From positions 1 through 24,063 of the forward strand of contig CAVDQG010000030.1 in NCBI GenBank assembly GCA_963611165.1: a stretch of DNA of 24,063 bases, written 5' to 3'. How positions within the stretch are numbered: position 1 is the first letter of the stretch; every line of letters starts with the position of its first letter. The translations under genes were made by a program, and so were the position numbers. Under the pieces are notes generated by a model that was not told the origin of the DNA, searched no databases, and saw only the letters and a program-made list of their open reading frames with translations. Of the stretch, positions 1 through 7,112 are shown piece after piece. Origin of the DNA: SIG603 sp963611165. Lineage in GTDB: Bacteria; Bacillota; Clostridia; Oscillospirales; Acutalibacteraceae.

Positions 1-183
1 ATCACATACCGTCGCTTATCGGCTGGGCAAAAAGCTTCAGATGATGAAATTCTTTCATTTTTAATGTTGAATAAATTTAGGGACTTAACATTCTCTTACT
101 TCAAAATTACTAATTTTTTTAATCTCACGCACCGCCGAGTTGTCAATCTGACAAAAAACTATGCGAGTACTCAAAAGACTTGA
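1..183 (+). CDS. Possible 3' end of an unidentified ORF, cut by the window edge
   Basis: Frame 1 is open from the first base to a TGA at 181-183, giving 60 codons without a start in the window. The translation has a stretch (DLTFSYFKITNFFNLTHRRV) that could be a helix-turn-helix, but I recognise no family. The region is AT-rich and codon use does not match the neighbouring pur genes, so it may be chance. The predicted purE promoter overlaps its last codons. Nothing convincing is seen on the other strand here. Confidence 0.2.
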   Translation: MTYRRLSAGQKASDDEILSFLMLNKFRDLTFSYFKITNFFNLTHRRVVNLTKNYASTQKT

Positions 184-209
184 AAAGAAAGCTTGCCTTT
201 TGATATAAT
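180..209 (+). promoter_or_regulatory. Predicted sigma-A promoter of the purE operon
   Basis: TTGAAA (180-185), an 18-base spacer and a consensus TATAAT (204-209). The expected start is near 215-217, leaving a leader of about 225 nt before purE. A perfect inverted repeat, GGAGCA...TGCTCC (213-218 and 224-229), overlaps the predicted start and could be an operator. Confidence 0.7.
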
Positions 210-244
210 CAAGGAGCAGAGTTTGCTCCGATTTAAATCAAAGA

Positions 245-280
245 GCAGATGTCTCGTTGTTTAATAGAGACAGCATTTGC
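245..280 (+). promoter_or_regulatory. Stem-loop in the purE leader
   Basis: GCAGATG (245-251) pairs with CATTTGC (274-280) with one G-U, and TCTC (252-255) pairs with GAGA (267-270). The result is an 11-bp stem with a 3-nt CAG bulge and an 11-nt loop. It does not match the purine (G-box), ZTP or THF riboswitch consensus as I know them. Confidence 0.5.
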
Positions 281-313
281 GGTATTACATTTATTTTTAC
301 GGAGGTAGGAAAA

Positions 314-379
314 ATGATATTTAACTTTATTGATTTCATTCTTATTTCCGAGGGAATAGGTGCGTTTGTTTTTAATTGA
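314..379 (+). CDS. 21-codon leader ORF upstream of purE
   Basis: ATG at 314 lies 6 bases after a strong ribosome site (GGAGGTAGG, about 300-308). It encodes 21 mostly hydrophobic residues beginning MIFNFIDFILIS and stops at TGA 377-379. The stop lies 7 bases before the 5' arm of an intrinsic terminator (387-419), so a ribosome at the stop would cover part of that arm. This is the usual geometry of a regulatory leader peptide, though no codon run points to an amino-acid signal. It could instead be a small membrane peptide or chance; the strong Shine-Dalgarno argues against chance. Confidence 0.5.
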   Translation: MIFNFIDFILISEGIGAFVFN

Positions 380-386
380 ATTTTTG

Positions 387-419
387 GCGGAGCTGTAATA
401 TAATCAGTTCCGCTTTTTT
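387..419 (+). terminator. Intrinsic terminator / attenuator before purE
   Basis: GCGGAGCTG (387-395) pairs with CAGTTCCGC (405-413) over 9 bp with one G-U, has a 9-nt loop and is followed by six Ts. It sits between the promoter and purE, only 27 nt before the purE start, so purE expression from this promoter must pass it. Confidence 0.75.
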
Positions 420-440
420 ATTAGGAAAGGATGTATTGTT

Positions 441-941
441 ATGTCTAAAAAGGTAGCAGTAATCATGGGTAGCGACAGCGATTTTCCTGTTGTTTCCAAG
501 GCGGTCGCAAAGCTTAAGAGCTTCGGCATAGAGACAGAGACTCATGTTATGAGCGCACACAGAACTCCTCAGCTCGCCGCAGAGTTCGCAAAGAACGCAA
601 AGGCAAACGGCTTCGGAGTCATCATTGCGGCTGCAGGTATGGCGGCTCATCTTGCGGGCGTCATTGCGGCTGAGACCACACTTCCCGTCATCGGTATTCC
701 TTGCAAGGGCGCGTCTCTTGAGGGACTTGACGCACTTTTGGCTACAGTTCAGATGCCGTCAGGTATCCCTGTTGCAACCGTAGCTATCAACGGAGCAGAG
801 AACGCTGCTGTTTTGGCGGCTCAGATTCTCGCTCTTTCAGATGAGAGCATTGCTTCTCAGCTTGAAGAGGCTAAGAAGACAATGGTCGAGGGCGTTCTTA
901 AAAAGGATGCGGCAATGCAGGAAAAGGTTAAAGAACTTTAA
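441..941 (+). CDS. purE: N5-carboxyaminoimidazole ribonucleotide mutase PurE
   Basis: Class I PurE of 166 aa, the usual length. It converts N5-CAIR to CAIR in purine synthesis, in the cytosol. Visible motifs are GSDSD (10-14), SAHRTP (38-43, His40) and AAAGMAAHLAG (63-73), which form the nucleotide and carboxylate site. The ATG follows AGGAAAGGA with normal spacing. Class I enzymes normally work with PurK, which is not in this window. It is the first gene of a pur cluster whose order is purE-purM-purN-purO-purH-purD, and it is preceded by an attenuator-like leader. The 80-bp gap to purM is AT-rich and shows no terminator, so co-transcription is likely. Confidence 0.96.
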   Translation: MSKKVAVIMGSDSDFPVVSKAVAKLKSFGIETETHVMSAHRTPQLAAEFAKNAKANGFGVIIAAAGMAAHLAGVIAAETTLPVIGIPCKGASLEGLDALLATVQMPSGIPVATVAINGAENAAVLAAQILALSDESIASQLEEAKKTMVEGVLKKDAAMQEKVKEL

Positions 942-962
942 TATATTTATTAATATATTTAT
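939..962. repeat. 12-bp tandem duplication after purE
   Basis: TAATATATTTAT occurs twice in direct succession (939-950, 951-962), starting at the purE stop codon. It is probably replication slippage in AT-rich spacer; no function is suggested. Confidence 0.7.
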
Positions 963-1021
963 TATATCTCATACAGCCCAAACATTAATTTACTGACAAA
1001 AACTTGAAAGGAAGAAATAAA

Positions 1022-2059
1022 ATGAGTAAGAGCTTCAGCGATTCATACAAGGCAGCAGGAGTTGACGTCACAGCCGGCTACAAGTCTGTTGAACTTATGA
1101 AGGAGCATGTAAAGAGAACAAATATCCCAGGAGTAGTTTCCGGTATCGGCGGATTCGGAGGACTTTTCAAGCCTGAATTCAGCGGTATGGAAGAGCCTAT
1201 CCTCGTATCCGGTACTGACGGATGCGGCACTAAGGTTAAGATTGCCCAGCTTATGGATAAGCACGACACAATCGGTATCGATGCAGTCGCAATGTGTGTA
1301 AACGATGTTATCTGCTGTGGCGCAAAGCCGCTTTTCTTCCTTGATTACATCGCTTGCGGAAAGAATTTCCCCGAGAAGATTGCCGATATCGTCGGCGGTG
1401 TTGCAGAGGGTTGTGTTCAGGCAGGCTGTGCACTTATCGGCGGTGAGACAGCAGAGCACCCGGGCCTTATGCCTGTTGACGACTACGATGTAGCAGGCTT
1501 CAATGTCGGTATCGTCGACAAGAAGGATATCATCGACGGCTCAAAGATGGCTGAGGGCGATGTTATCATCGGTATTGCTTCTTCAGGTGTTCACTCCAAC
1601 GGCTTCTCTCTCGTAAGAAAGGTATTCGACGTAACAGAGGAGAACCTCAAGGTTTATTATGATGAGCTCGGCTCAACTCTCGGCGAGGCACTTCTCACAC
1701 CTACAAAGATCTATGTTAAGTCTGTTCTTGGCGCAATCGAGGCTGCAGACGTTAAGGCTGTTTCCCATATTACAGGCGGCGGCTTCTATGAGAATGTTCC
1801 GAGAATGATGACAGAGGGCTTCACAGCTAAGATTAACAAGGCTGCTGTTCCTGTTCTTCCTATCTTCAATCTTCTTCAGAAGGTCGGAAATATTCCTGAG
1901 AGAGATATGTACAACACTTTCAACATGGGCGTTGGTATCGTAATGGCAGTTTCTCCCGAGACTGCAGATAAGGCTATTGCCGCTATCGAGGCTGCAGGCG
2001 AAAAGGCTGTTGTTCTCGGCGAGGTCGTCAAGGGTGACGAGGGGGTAATCCTTTGCTAA
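1022..2059 (+). CDS. purM: Phosphoribosylformylglycinamidine cyclo-ligase PurM (AIR synthetase)
   Basis: PurM of 345 aa closes FGAM to AIR using ATP. The frame stays open upstream to a TTG at 1004, but the ATG at 1022 follows GAAAGGAAG and gives the standard N-terminus (MSKSFSDSYKAAGVD), so I chose it. Motifs include TDGCGTK (65-71; most relatives have TDGVGTK), the MCVNDV segment (91-96) and GGETAEHPG (140-148; commonly GGETAEMPG). The gene overlaps purN by 7 bp, which implies translational coupling. The next pathway product, CAIR, is made by PurE encoded just upstream. Confidence 0.96.
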   Translation: MSKSFSDSYKAAGVDVTAGYKSVELMKEHVKRTNIPGVVSGIGGFGGLFKPEFSGMEEPILVSGTDGCGTKVKIAQLMDKHDTIGIDAVAMCVNDVICCGAKPLFFLDYIACGKNFPEKIADIVGGVAEGCVQAGCALIGGETAEHPGLMPVDDYDVAGFNVGIVDKKDIIDGSKMAEGDVIIGIASSGVHSNGFSLVRKVFDVTEENLKVYYDELGSTLGEALLTPTKIYVKSVLGAIEAADVKAVSHITGGGFYENVPRMMTEGFTAKINKAAVPVLPIFNLLQKVGNIPERDMYNTFNMGVGIVMAVSPETADKAIAAIEAAGEKAVVLGEVVKGDEGVILC

Positions 2060-2679
2060 ACATCGGTGTTTTGGTTTCGGGTGGCGGAACTAACCTTCAG
2101 GCTCTTATCGACGCCGAAAAAAGAGGGGAGATTAAGAACGGAAAAATCTCCCTTGTTGTCGCAAGCCGCTCAGACGCTTATGCACTCGAGCGTGCAAAAA
2201 ACAACGATATCAAGACCGAGGTGCTTTTAAGAAAGAGCTTTGAGTCGACTGACGCTTACAGCGACGCTCTTTTGGAAATACTCGAGAAGAACAATATTGA
2301 TCTTGTTGTTCTTGCAGGCTTTATGACTATCATAAGCTCAAAGGTACCTTCGGTTTATAAGAATAAAATAATCAATATTCACCCTGCTTTGATTCCGTCA
2401 TTCTGCGGCAAGGGCTTTTACGGACTTCATGTCCATGAGGCGGCTCTCGAGAGAGGCGTTAAGCTCAGCGGCGCTACCGTTCACTTTGTAAACGAGGTTT
2501 GCGACGGCGGCCCGATTATCATTCAGAAGGCAGTTGAAGTTAAGGATGACGACACTCCCGAGACTCTCCAAAAGAGAATCATGACAGAAGCAGAGTGGAA
2601 AATCCTTCCCAAGGCTGTTTCGCTTTTCTGCGAGGGAAAGCTTAAAGTCGAGGGAAACAGAGTAATCGTCAGCGAATAA
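2053..2679 (+). CDS. purN: Phosphoribosylglycinamide formyltransferase PurN
   Basis: Folate-dependent GAR transformylase of 208 aa, which transfers formyl from 10-formyl-THF to GAR. The start is a TTG overlapping the last 7 bases of purM; the run GAGGGGG at about 2039-2045 supplies the ribosome site. The N-terminus GVLVSGGGTNLQALID is the usual phosphoribosyl-binding loop. The catalytic triad is present as Asn108 and His110 (INIHPALIPSF) and Asp151 (CDGGPI). Compared with the E. coli protein there are a few extra residues (FCGKGFYG) after the HPALIPS motif, as in other Gram-positive and Bacteroidetes versions. Confidence 0.94.
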   Translation: MLNIGVLVSGGGTNLQALIDAEKRGEIKNGKISLVVASRSDAYALERAKNNDIKTEVLLRKSFESTDAYSDALLEILEKNNIDLVVLAGFMTIISSKVPSVYKNKIINIHPALIPSFCGKGFYGLHVHEAALERGVKLSGATVHFVNEVCDGGPIIIQKAVEVKDDDTPETLQKRIMTEAEWKILPKAVSLFCEGKLKVEGNRVIVSE

Positions 2680-2697
2680 TTAATTGTGAGGAACATA

Positions 2698-3411
2698 ATG
2701 GAAACTAAGTGCATTGCAAAAGAGCTTGAAAATAATTCTTATCCGGGAAGAGGTATTATCATCGGCACATCAAAGTGCGGAAAGTATGCCGTAATCGGAT
2801 ATTTCATCATGGGCAGAAGCGTAAACTCGAGAAACAGAGTTTTCATCACTGAGGGCGAGGGCATCAGAACAGAGGCTTTCGATCCGTCTAAGCTTTCCGA
2901 CCCGTCCCTTGTCATTTATGCTCCCGTTAAGGTTCTGGGCGAGACAACGGTAGTAACAAACGGCGACCAGACAGATACTGTTTATGATTATCTTAAGGAG
3001 GGCAAGACTTTCGAGGAGGCACTTCGCACAAGATGCTATGAGCCTGACGAGCCTACATTCACTCCGAGAATTTCGGGCGTTGTTGTCCGCCATGACAACA
3101 CATTTGATTATAAGCTTTCAATTTTGAAGTCCAGCGAAGGCAACGGCGACTACCACGAGAGACAGTTCTTTGAGTATCAGGCACAGCCCGGCATCGGTCA
3201 CTTCATTCACACATACAAGTGCGACGGCAACCCGAGAATCCCGTCATTCGAGGGCGAGCCTGAGAGAATAAGAATGTTCGGCGATATCGAGGAGTTCACA
3301 AATACTCTTTGGAACAGCCTCAACGAGGACAACAAGGTTTCACTTTTCACAAGATTTATCAATCTTGAGACAGGCGAGACAGAGACAAGAATCATCAACA
3401 AGAACAAGTAA
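2698..3411 (+). CDS. purO: IMP cyclohydrolase, PurO-type
   Basis: Protein of 237 aa resembling archaeal PurO (IMP_cyclohyd family, PF07826), which closes FAICAR to IMP, the last step of the pathway. The N-terminal SYPGRGIIIGTSKCGKYAVI and GRSVNSRNRV segments and VVTNGDQTDTVYDYL correspond to the conserved PurO blocks. The ATG at 2698 is preferred over an in-frame GTG at 2686 because GAGGA sits 7 bases before the ATG. The gene lies directly before an AICAR-transformylase-only gene; together they replace the bifunctional PurH of most bacteria. It bears no resemblance to the MGS-like cyclohydrolase domain of PurH. Confidence 0.88.
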   Translation: METKCIAKELENNSYPGRGIIIGTSKCGKYAVIGYFIMGRSVNSRNRVFITEGEGIRTEAFDPSKLSDPSLVIYAPVKVLGETTVVTNGDQTDTVYDYLKEGKTFEEALRTRCYEPDEPTFTPRISGVVVRHDNTFDYKLSILKSSEGNGDYHERQFFEYQAQPGIGHFIHTYKCDGNPRIPSFEGEPERIRMFGDIEEFTNTLWNSLNEDNKVSLFTRFINLETGETETRIINKNK

Positions 3412-3426
3412 GAGAGGAAATATATC

Positions 3427-4608
3427 ATGGCAAAAGAGCTTGAGTTAAAATACGGCTGTAACCCCAACCAGAAGCCTTCCAAGATTTCTGTCAACGACGG
3501 CAGAGACCTTCCGATTAAGGTTCTTTCGGGCAAGCCGGGTTACATCAATTTTATGGATGCTTTCAATTCATGGCAGCTCGTTCGTGAGCTAAAGAAGGCA
3601 ACGGGCCTTCCTGCGGCTGCTTCCTTTAAGCATGTTTCGCCTGCAGGTGCGGCACTTGGCATTCCTATGAGCGATACTCTCAAGAAAATCTATTTTGTTG
3701 ACGATCTCGAGCTTTCTCCGATTGCTACGGCTTACGCAAGAGCAAGAGGCGCAGACAGAATGTCTTCCTACGGCGACTGGGCGGCTCTTTCCGATGTCTG
3801 CGACAAGGAGACTGCTCTCATCCTCAAGAGAGAGGTTAGCGACGGTATCATCGCTCCCGGATACACAGACGAGGCTCTCGAAATTTTAAAGACAAAGAAG
3901 AAGGGCAACTTCAACGTTGTCGAGATTGACCCCGAGTATGTTCCCGAGCCGATTGAGCACAAGGATGTTTTCGGCATCACATTCGAGCAGGGCAGAAACG
4001 AGCTCAACCTCGCAGACCCCAAGCTTTACGAGAATATTGTAACAGACGCAAAGAATATGTCTGAGGATGTCATGCGTGATATGATCGTTTCTCTTATCAC
4101 ACTCAAGTACACTCAGTCCAATTCCGTTTGCTACGTAAAGGACGGACAGGCTATCGGTATCGGCGCAGGTCAGCAGTCAAGAATTCACTGCACAAGACTT
4201 GCAGGAAACAAGGCTGACAACTGGTACTTAAGACAGTGCCCGAAGGTTCTCGAGCTTCCTTTCAAGGACGGCTTAAGACGTGCCGACAGAGACAATACAA
4301 TCGATGTTTATATCTCTGACGAGTATGAGGATGTTGTTGCAGACGGAAACTGGCAGAAGTTCTTCACAGAGCAGCCTTCTGTTTTCACCCGTGAGGAAAA
4401 GAGAGCATGGCTCGACGGCCTTAAGGGCGTAACAGTCGGTTCTGACGCATTCTTCCCATTCGGCGATAACGTCGAGAGAGCAAGAAAGTCGGGAGTTGAG
4501 TACATTGTAGAGCCGGGCGGAAGCATCCGTGACGATAACGTTATCGAGACAGCTAACAAGTACGGCATCACAATGGCATTCACAGGAATCAGACTTTTCC
4601 ACCACTAA
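3427..4608 (+). CDS. purH: AICAR formyltransferase, single-domain (PurH transformylase half)
   Basis: Protein of 393 aa matching only the AICAR transformylase half of PurH; it formylates AICAR to FAICAR with 10-formyl-THF. The catalytic Lys-His pair is visible in SFKHVSPAGAALG (Lys68-His69, equivalent to the KHxNPCG motif). Other family blocks are ARARGADRMSSYGDWAALS and the C-terminal VEPGGSIRDDNVI...TGIRLFHH. No IMP cyclohydrolase domain is fused; that activity is supplied by the purO gene 15 bp upstream. The ribosome site is AGAGAGGAAA. A hairpin with a short T-run follows the stop. Confidence 0.93.
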   Translation: MAKELELKYGCNPNQKPSKISVNDGRDLPIKVLSGKPGYINFMDAFNSWQLVRELKKATGLPAAASFKHVSPAGAALGIPMSDTLKKIYFVDDLELSPIATAYARARGADRMSSYGDWAALSDVCDKETALILKREVSDGIIAPGYTDEALEILKTKKKGNFNVVEIDPEYVPEPIEHKDVFGITFEQGRNELNLADPKLYENIVTDAKNMSEDVMRDMIVSLITLKYTQSNSVCYVKDGQAIGIGAGQQSRIHCTRLAGNKADNWYLRQCPKVLELPFKDGLRRADRDNTIDVYISDEYEDVVADGNWQKFFTEQPSVFTREEKRAWLDGLKGVTVGSDAFFPFGDNVERARKSGVEYIVEPGGSIRDDNVIETANKYGITMAFTGIRLFHH

Positions 4609-4617
4609 TCAAATATC

Positions 4618-4642
4618 GGAGCGGCTTTTTGTCGCTCCTTTT
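4618..4642 (+). terminator. Weak intrinsic terminator between purH and purD
   Basis: GGAGCG (4618-4623) pairs with CGCTCC (4633-4638), followed by only four Ts. With the short T-tract it probably attenuates rather than stops transcription into purD. I see no convincing promoter in the 70 bp before purD. Confidence 0.55.
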
Positions 4643-4707
4643 ATTGCAAATATTGCGGTAGATTAACCGAGAATTAGGTCTTACCAAACACGAAAGAGGT
4701 ATGTATC

Positions 4708-5973
4708 ATGAAAATATTGGTTGTAGGCTCAGGCGGACGCGAGCACGCTATCATTCGTAAATTAAAAGAGTCTCCGAAGTGCGAGAAAATCTATGCCGCA
4801 CCGGGCAACGGCGGAATTTCCTATGACGCAGAGTGCGTTTCCATCGGTGCTATGGACATCGAGGGCATGGTATCTTTTGCTAAGGAAAAGGAAATCGACC
4901 TCGTCTTTGTCGCTCCGGACGATCCGCTTGCAGCAGGTATGGTAGACGCTTTCGAGAAAGAGGGCATCATGGCTTTCGGCCCCAGAGCAAATGCGGCTGT
5001 CATCGAGGCAAGTAAGGTTTTCTCAAAGGATCTCATGAAGAAATACGGCATCCCGACAGCTGACTACGCTGTTATCGATTCTGCCGAGGAGGCTGTCAAG
5101 TATATCGAGGAGAAGAACGAGTACCCCGTAGTTGTCAAGGCTGACGGACTTGCTCTTGGCAAGGGCGTTATCATTGCCGAGAATTTCGAGGACGCAAAGG
5201 CGGCTGTTAAGACAATCATGGAGGACAAGGTCTTCGGTGCTTCGGGCAACAAGGTTGTTATCGAGGAATTCCTCACAGGCCCAGAGGTCTCTGTGCTTTC
5301 ATTCACAGACGGAAAAACTCTCTATCCTATGGTTTCTTCCAAAGACCACAAGAGAGCACTTGACGGAAACAAGGGTCTCAACACAGGCGGAATGGGCACA
5401 ATCAGCCCGAACCCATACTACAGCGATGAGATGGCTAAGGAATGCATGGAGAAGATTTTCATGCCTACTGTAGAAGCTATGAACGCTGAGGGCAGACCAT
5501 TCAAGGGCTGTCTCTATTTCGGTCTTATGCTCACACCGAAGGGCCCCAAGGTCATTGAGTATAACTCAAGATTCGGCGATCCCGAAACTCAGGTTGTTTT
5601 GCCCAGACTCAAGACAGATTTTGTCGATATTATCGTAGCTTGTTGTGAGGAGAAGCTCTCTGACATCAACATCGAGTGGAGCGACGAGGCTTCTGCTTGC
5701 GTTGTTATGGCTTCGGGCGGTTATCCGGGATCATACAAGAAGGGCATCGAGATTAAGGGTCTTGACGAGAACGGACAGGTAGACGGCGCTGTTGTTTATC
5801 ACGCAGGAACGGCACTCAAGGACGGAAAGCTTGTCACAAACGGCGGCAGAGTTTTAGGCGTTACGGCTCTCGGCAAGAATCTTGACGAGGCTCTCGACAA
5901 GGCTTATGCAGCTGTTAAGAAGATTGACTTCGAGAACGCTCATTACAGAACGGACATCGGAAGAATTCTTTAA
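4708..5973 (+). CDS. purD: Phosphoribosylamine-glycine ligase PurD (GAR synthetase)
   Basis: ATP-grasp enzyme of 421 aa (typical length) joining phosphoribosylamine and glycine to GAR, the substrate of PurN encoded upstream. The N-terminal GSGGREHAI (7-15) and APGNGG (31-36) form the nucleotide-like fold. ATP-grasp elements are VVVKADGLALGKGVII (141-156), LNTGGMG (224-230) and the metal-binding EYNSRFGDPETQ (284-295). One block usually reading GPExPL is APDDPL here (69-74), a mild deviation. The ATG follows GAAAGAGGT. It is the last pur gene and ends at a strong terminator. Confidence 0.96.
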   Translation: MKILVVGSGGREHAIIRKLKESPKCEKIYAAPGNGGISYDAECVSIGAMDIEGMVSFAKEKEIDLVFVAPDDPLAAGMVDAFEKEGIMAFGPRANAAVIEASKVFSKDLMKKYGIPTADYAVIDSAEEAVKYIEEKNEYPVVVKADGLALGKGVIIAENFEDAKAAVKTIMEDKVFGASGNKVVIEEFLTGPEVSVLSFTDGKTLYPMVSSKDHKRALDGNKGLNTGGMGTISPNPYYSDEMAKECMEKIFMPTVEAMNAEGRPFKGCLYFGLMLTPKGPKVIEYNSRFGDPETQVVLPRLKTDFVDIIVACCEEKLSDINIEWSDEASACVVMASGGYPGSYKKGIEIKGLDENGQVDGAVVYHAGTALKDGKLVTNGGRVLGVTALGKNLDEALDKAYAAVKKIDFENAHYRTDIGRIL

Positions 5974-6004
5974 TTAAAATCATACTTTTTCTTATTAAAT
6001 TCAA

Positions 6005-6042
6005 GGGAGAATATAGGCTTCGGCTTATGTTCTCTCTTTTTT
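6005..6042 (+). terminator. Strong intrinsic terminator of the pur cluster
   Basis: A 14-bp stem (6005-6018 with 6023-6036, three G-U pairs) closed by a C(UUCG)G tetraloop and followed by six Ts. Confidence 0.9.
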
Positions 6043-6078
6043 GTTAAAATAAACGGAAACGCACTTCTTGATTAATAA

Positions 6079-6107
6079 TTGCCAATTCGGTTCAAATGTT
6101 ATATACT
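6079..6107 (+). promoter_or_regulatory. Predicted sigma-A promoter of prmA
   Basis: TTGCCA (6079-6084), 17-base spacer, TATACT (6102-6107). The prmA start lies 38 bp beyond, after AAAGGAGAA. Confidence 0.7.
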
Positions 6108-6144
6108 AATCTAAAATCAAATTTAACAATAAAGGAGAATTTTC

Positions 6145-7111
6145 ATGATAGATGAAGCATATGATTTCGGAGAGGTAAATCAGGACTGGACAGAGGTAAA
6201 AATTACAGTTGATGTCAAGAATGCCGACAAGGCGGGCGATATTGCCAATATGGTAGTTCCGTACGGAATTTACATTGAGGACTATTCCGACCTTGAGGAG
6301 GGCGCATGGAAAATAGCTCATATCGATTTGATAGACGAGGATTTGCTCCAAAAGGACAGAAACAAGGCGATTATCCATGTTTATATCAGCCCCGAGGAAA
6401 GTCCGCTTGAGGCGGTCGCATTTTTGAGCGAGCGTTACACTGCCGAGGGTATCGAAAACGAGATAAGCACTGAGATGTGCAAAACCGAGGACTGGCTCAA
6501 CAACTGGAAGAAATATTTCCACCCGATGAAAGTCGGCGAAAAGCTTTTGATAAGACCTACTTGGGAAGATAATTTTGACGCAGAGGGCAGAGCTGTTTTG
6601 AATCTTGAACCCGGACTTGCCTTTGGAACAGGCACACACGAGACAACAAGACTTTGCATGGAGCTGCTCGAAAAGTACGTAAAAGAGGGTGACAGTGTTC
6701 TCGATATGGGCTGCGGCAGCGGAATTTTGTCGGTTGCGTCACTTCTTGTCGGAGCAAAGTCGGCTGTTGGTGTTGATATAGATCCGCTTGCGGTTAAAAC
6801 AGCTGTGGAAAACGCAAAGCTTAACAATGTCGGAGATAAATTTGTCGGAATTACCGGTGACCTCACGGAAAAAGTTAGCGGCAAATTCAATGTTGTTCTT
6901 GCAAATATCGTTGCCGACATCATTAAAATTCTTTCCAAAAACGCACCGCAGTTTATGTANNNNNNNNNNTGACGATTCTGTTTATATTATGTCGGGAATT
7001 ATCGACACGAGAGAAGCAGATGTTCTGGAGTCGATTTCCGATAAGTTTGAAATCATTGAGAGAAAAGAGGAAAAAGGCTGGGTTGCTATGGCGGCTAAGC
7101 TGAAAAAATGA
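6145..7111 (+). CDS. prmA: Ribosomal protein L11 methyltransferase PrmA (interrupted by an assembly gap)
   Basis: SAM-dependent methyltransferase that methylates ribosomal protein L11. The N-terminal part carries the L11-binding region, the PrmA signature GTGTHETT (161-168) and the SAM motif DMGCGSG (187-193). Ten Ns at 6960-6969 interrupt it; the reading frame before the gap is frame 1 and after the gap frame 2, where it ends with IMSGIIDTREADVLES and a TGA at 7109-7111. Deleting exactly the ten Ns makes a TAT codon and a continuous frame of 318 aa, the normal family size, so the gene is probably intact in the organism. It is followed after one base by an amidohydrolase gene. Confidence 0.9.
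6960..6969. other. Assembly gap (10 Ns)
   Basis: Run of ten N characters inside prmA, most likely a fixed-length scaffold placeholder. The bases on either side belong to the same gene, so the join order is supported. Confidence 0.99.
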
Positions 7112-7112
7112 T

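Noticed and set aside
230..440. Purine (G-box), ZTP, PRPP or THF riboswitch upstream of purE
   Set aside because: None of the conserved core sequences of these classes as I know them is present, although the leader is structured.
939..962. CRISPR or regulatory repeat array
   Set aside because: Only two copies of an AT-rich 12-mer with no spacers; likewise the 15-mer repeat after fucO.
1004..1021. Upstream TTG start for purM
   Set aside because: It would place the ribosome site AAAGGAAG inside the coding sequence; the ATG at 1022 has correct spacing and the standard N-terminus.
6788..7111. Separate 107-codon gene spanning the N-gap
   Set aside because: Its post-gap part is the PrmA C-terminus; the pre-gap part is an off-frame shadow.
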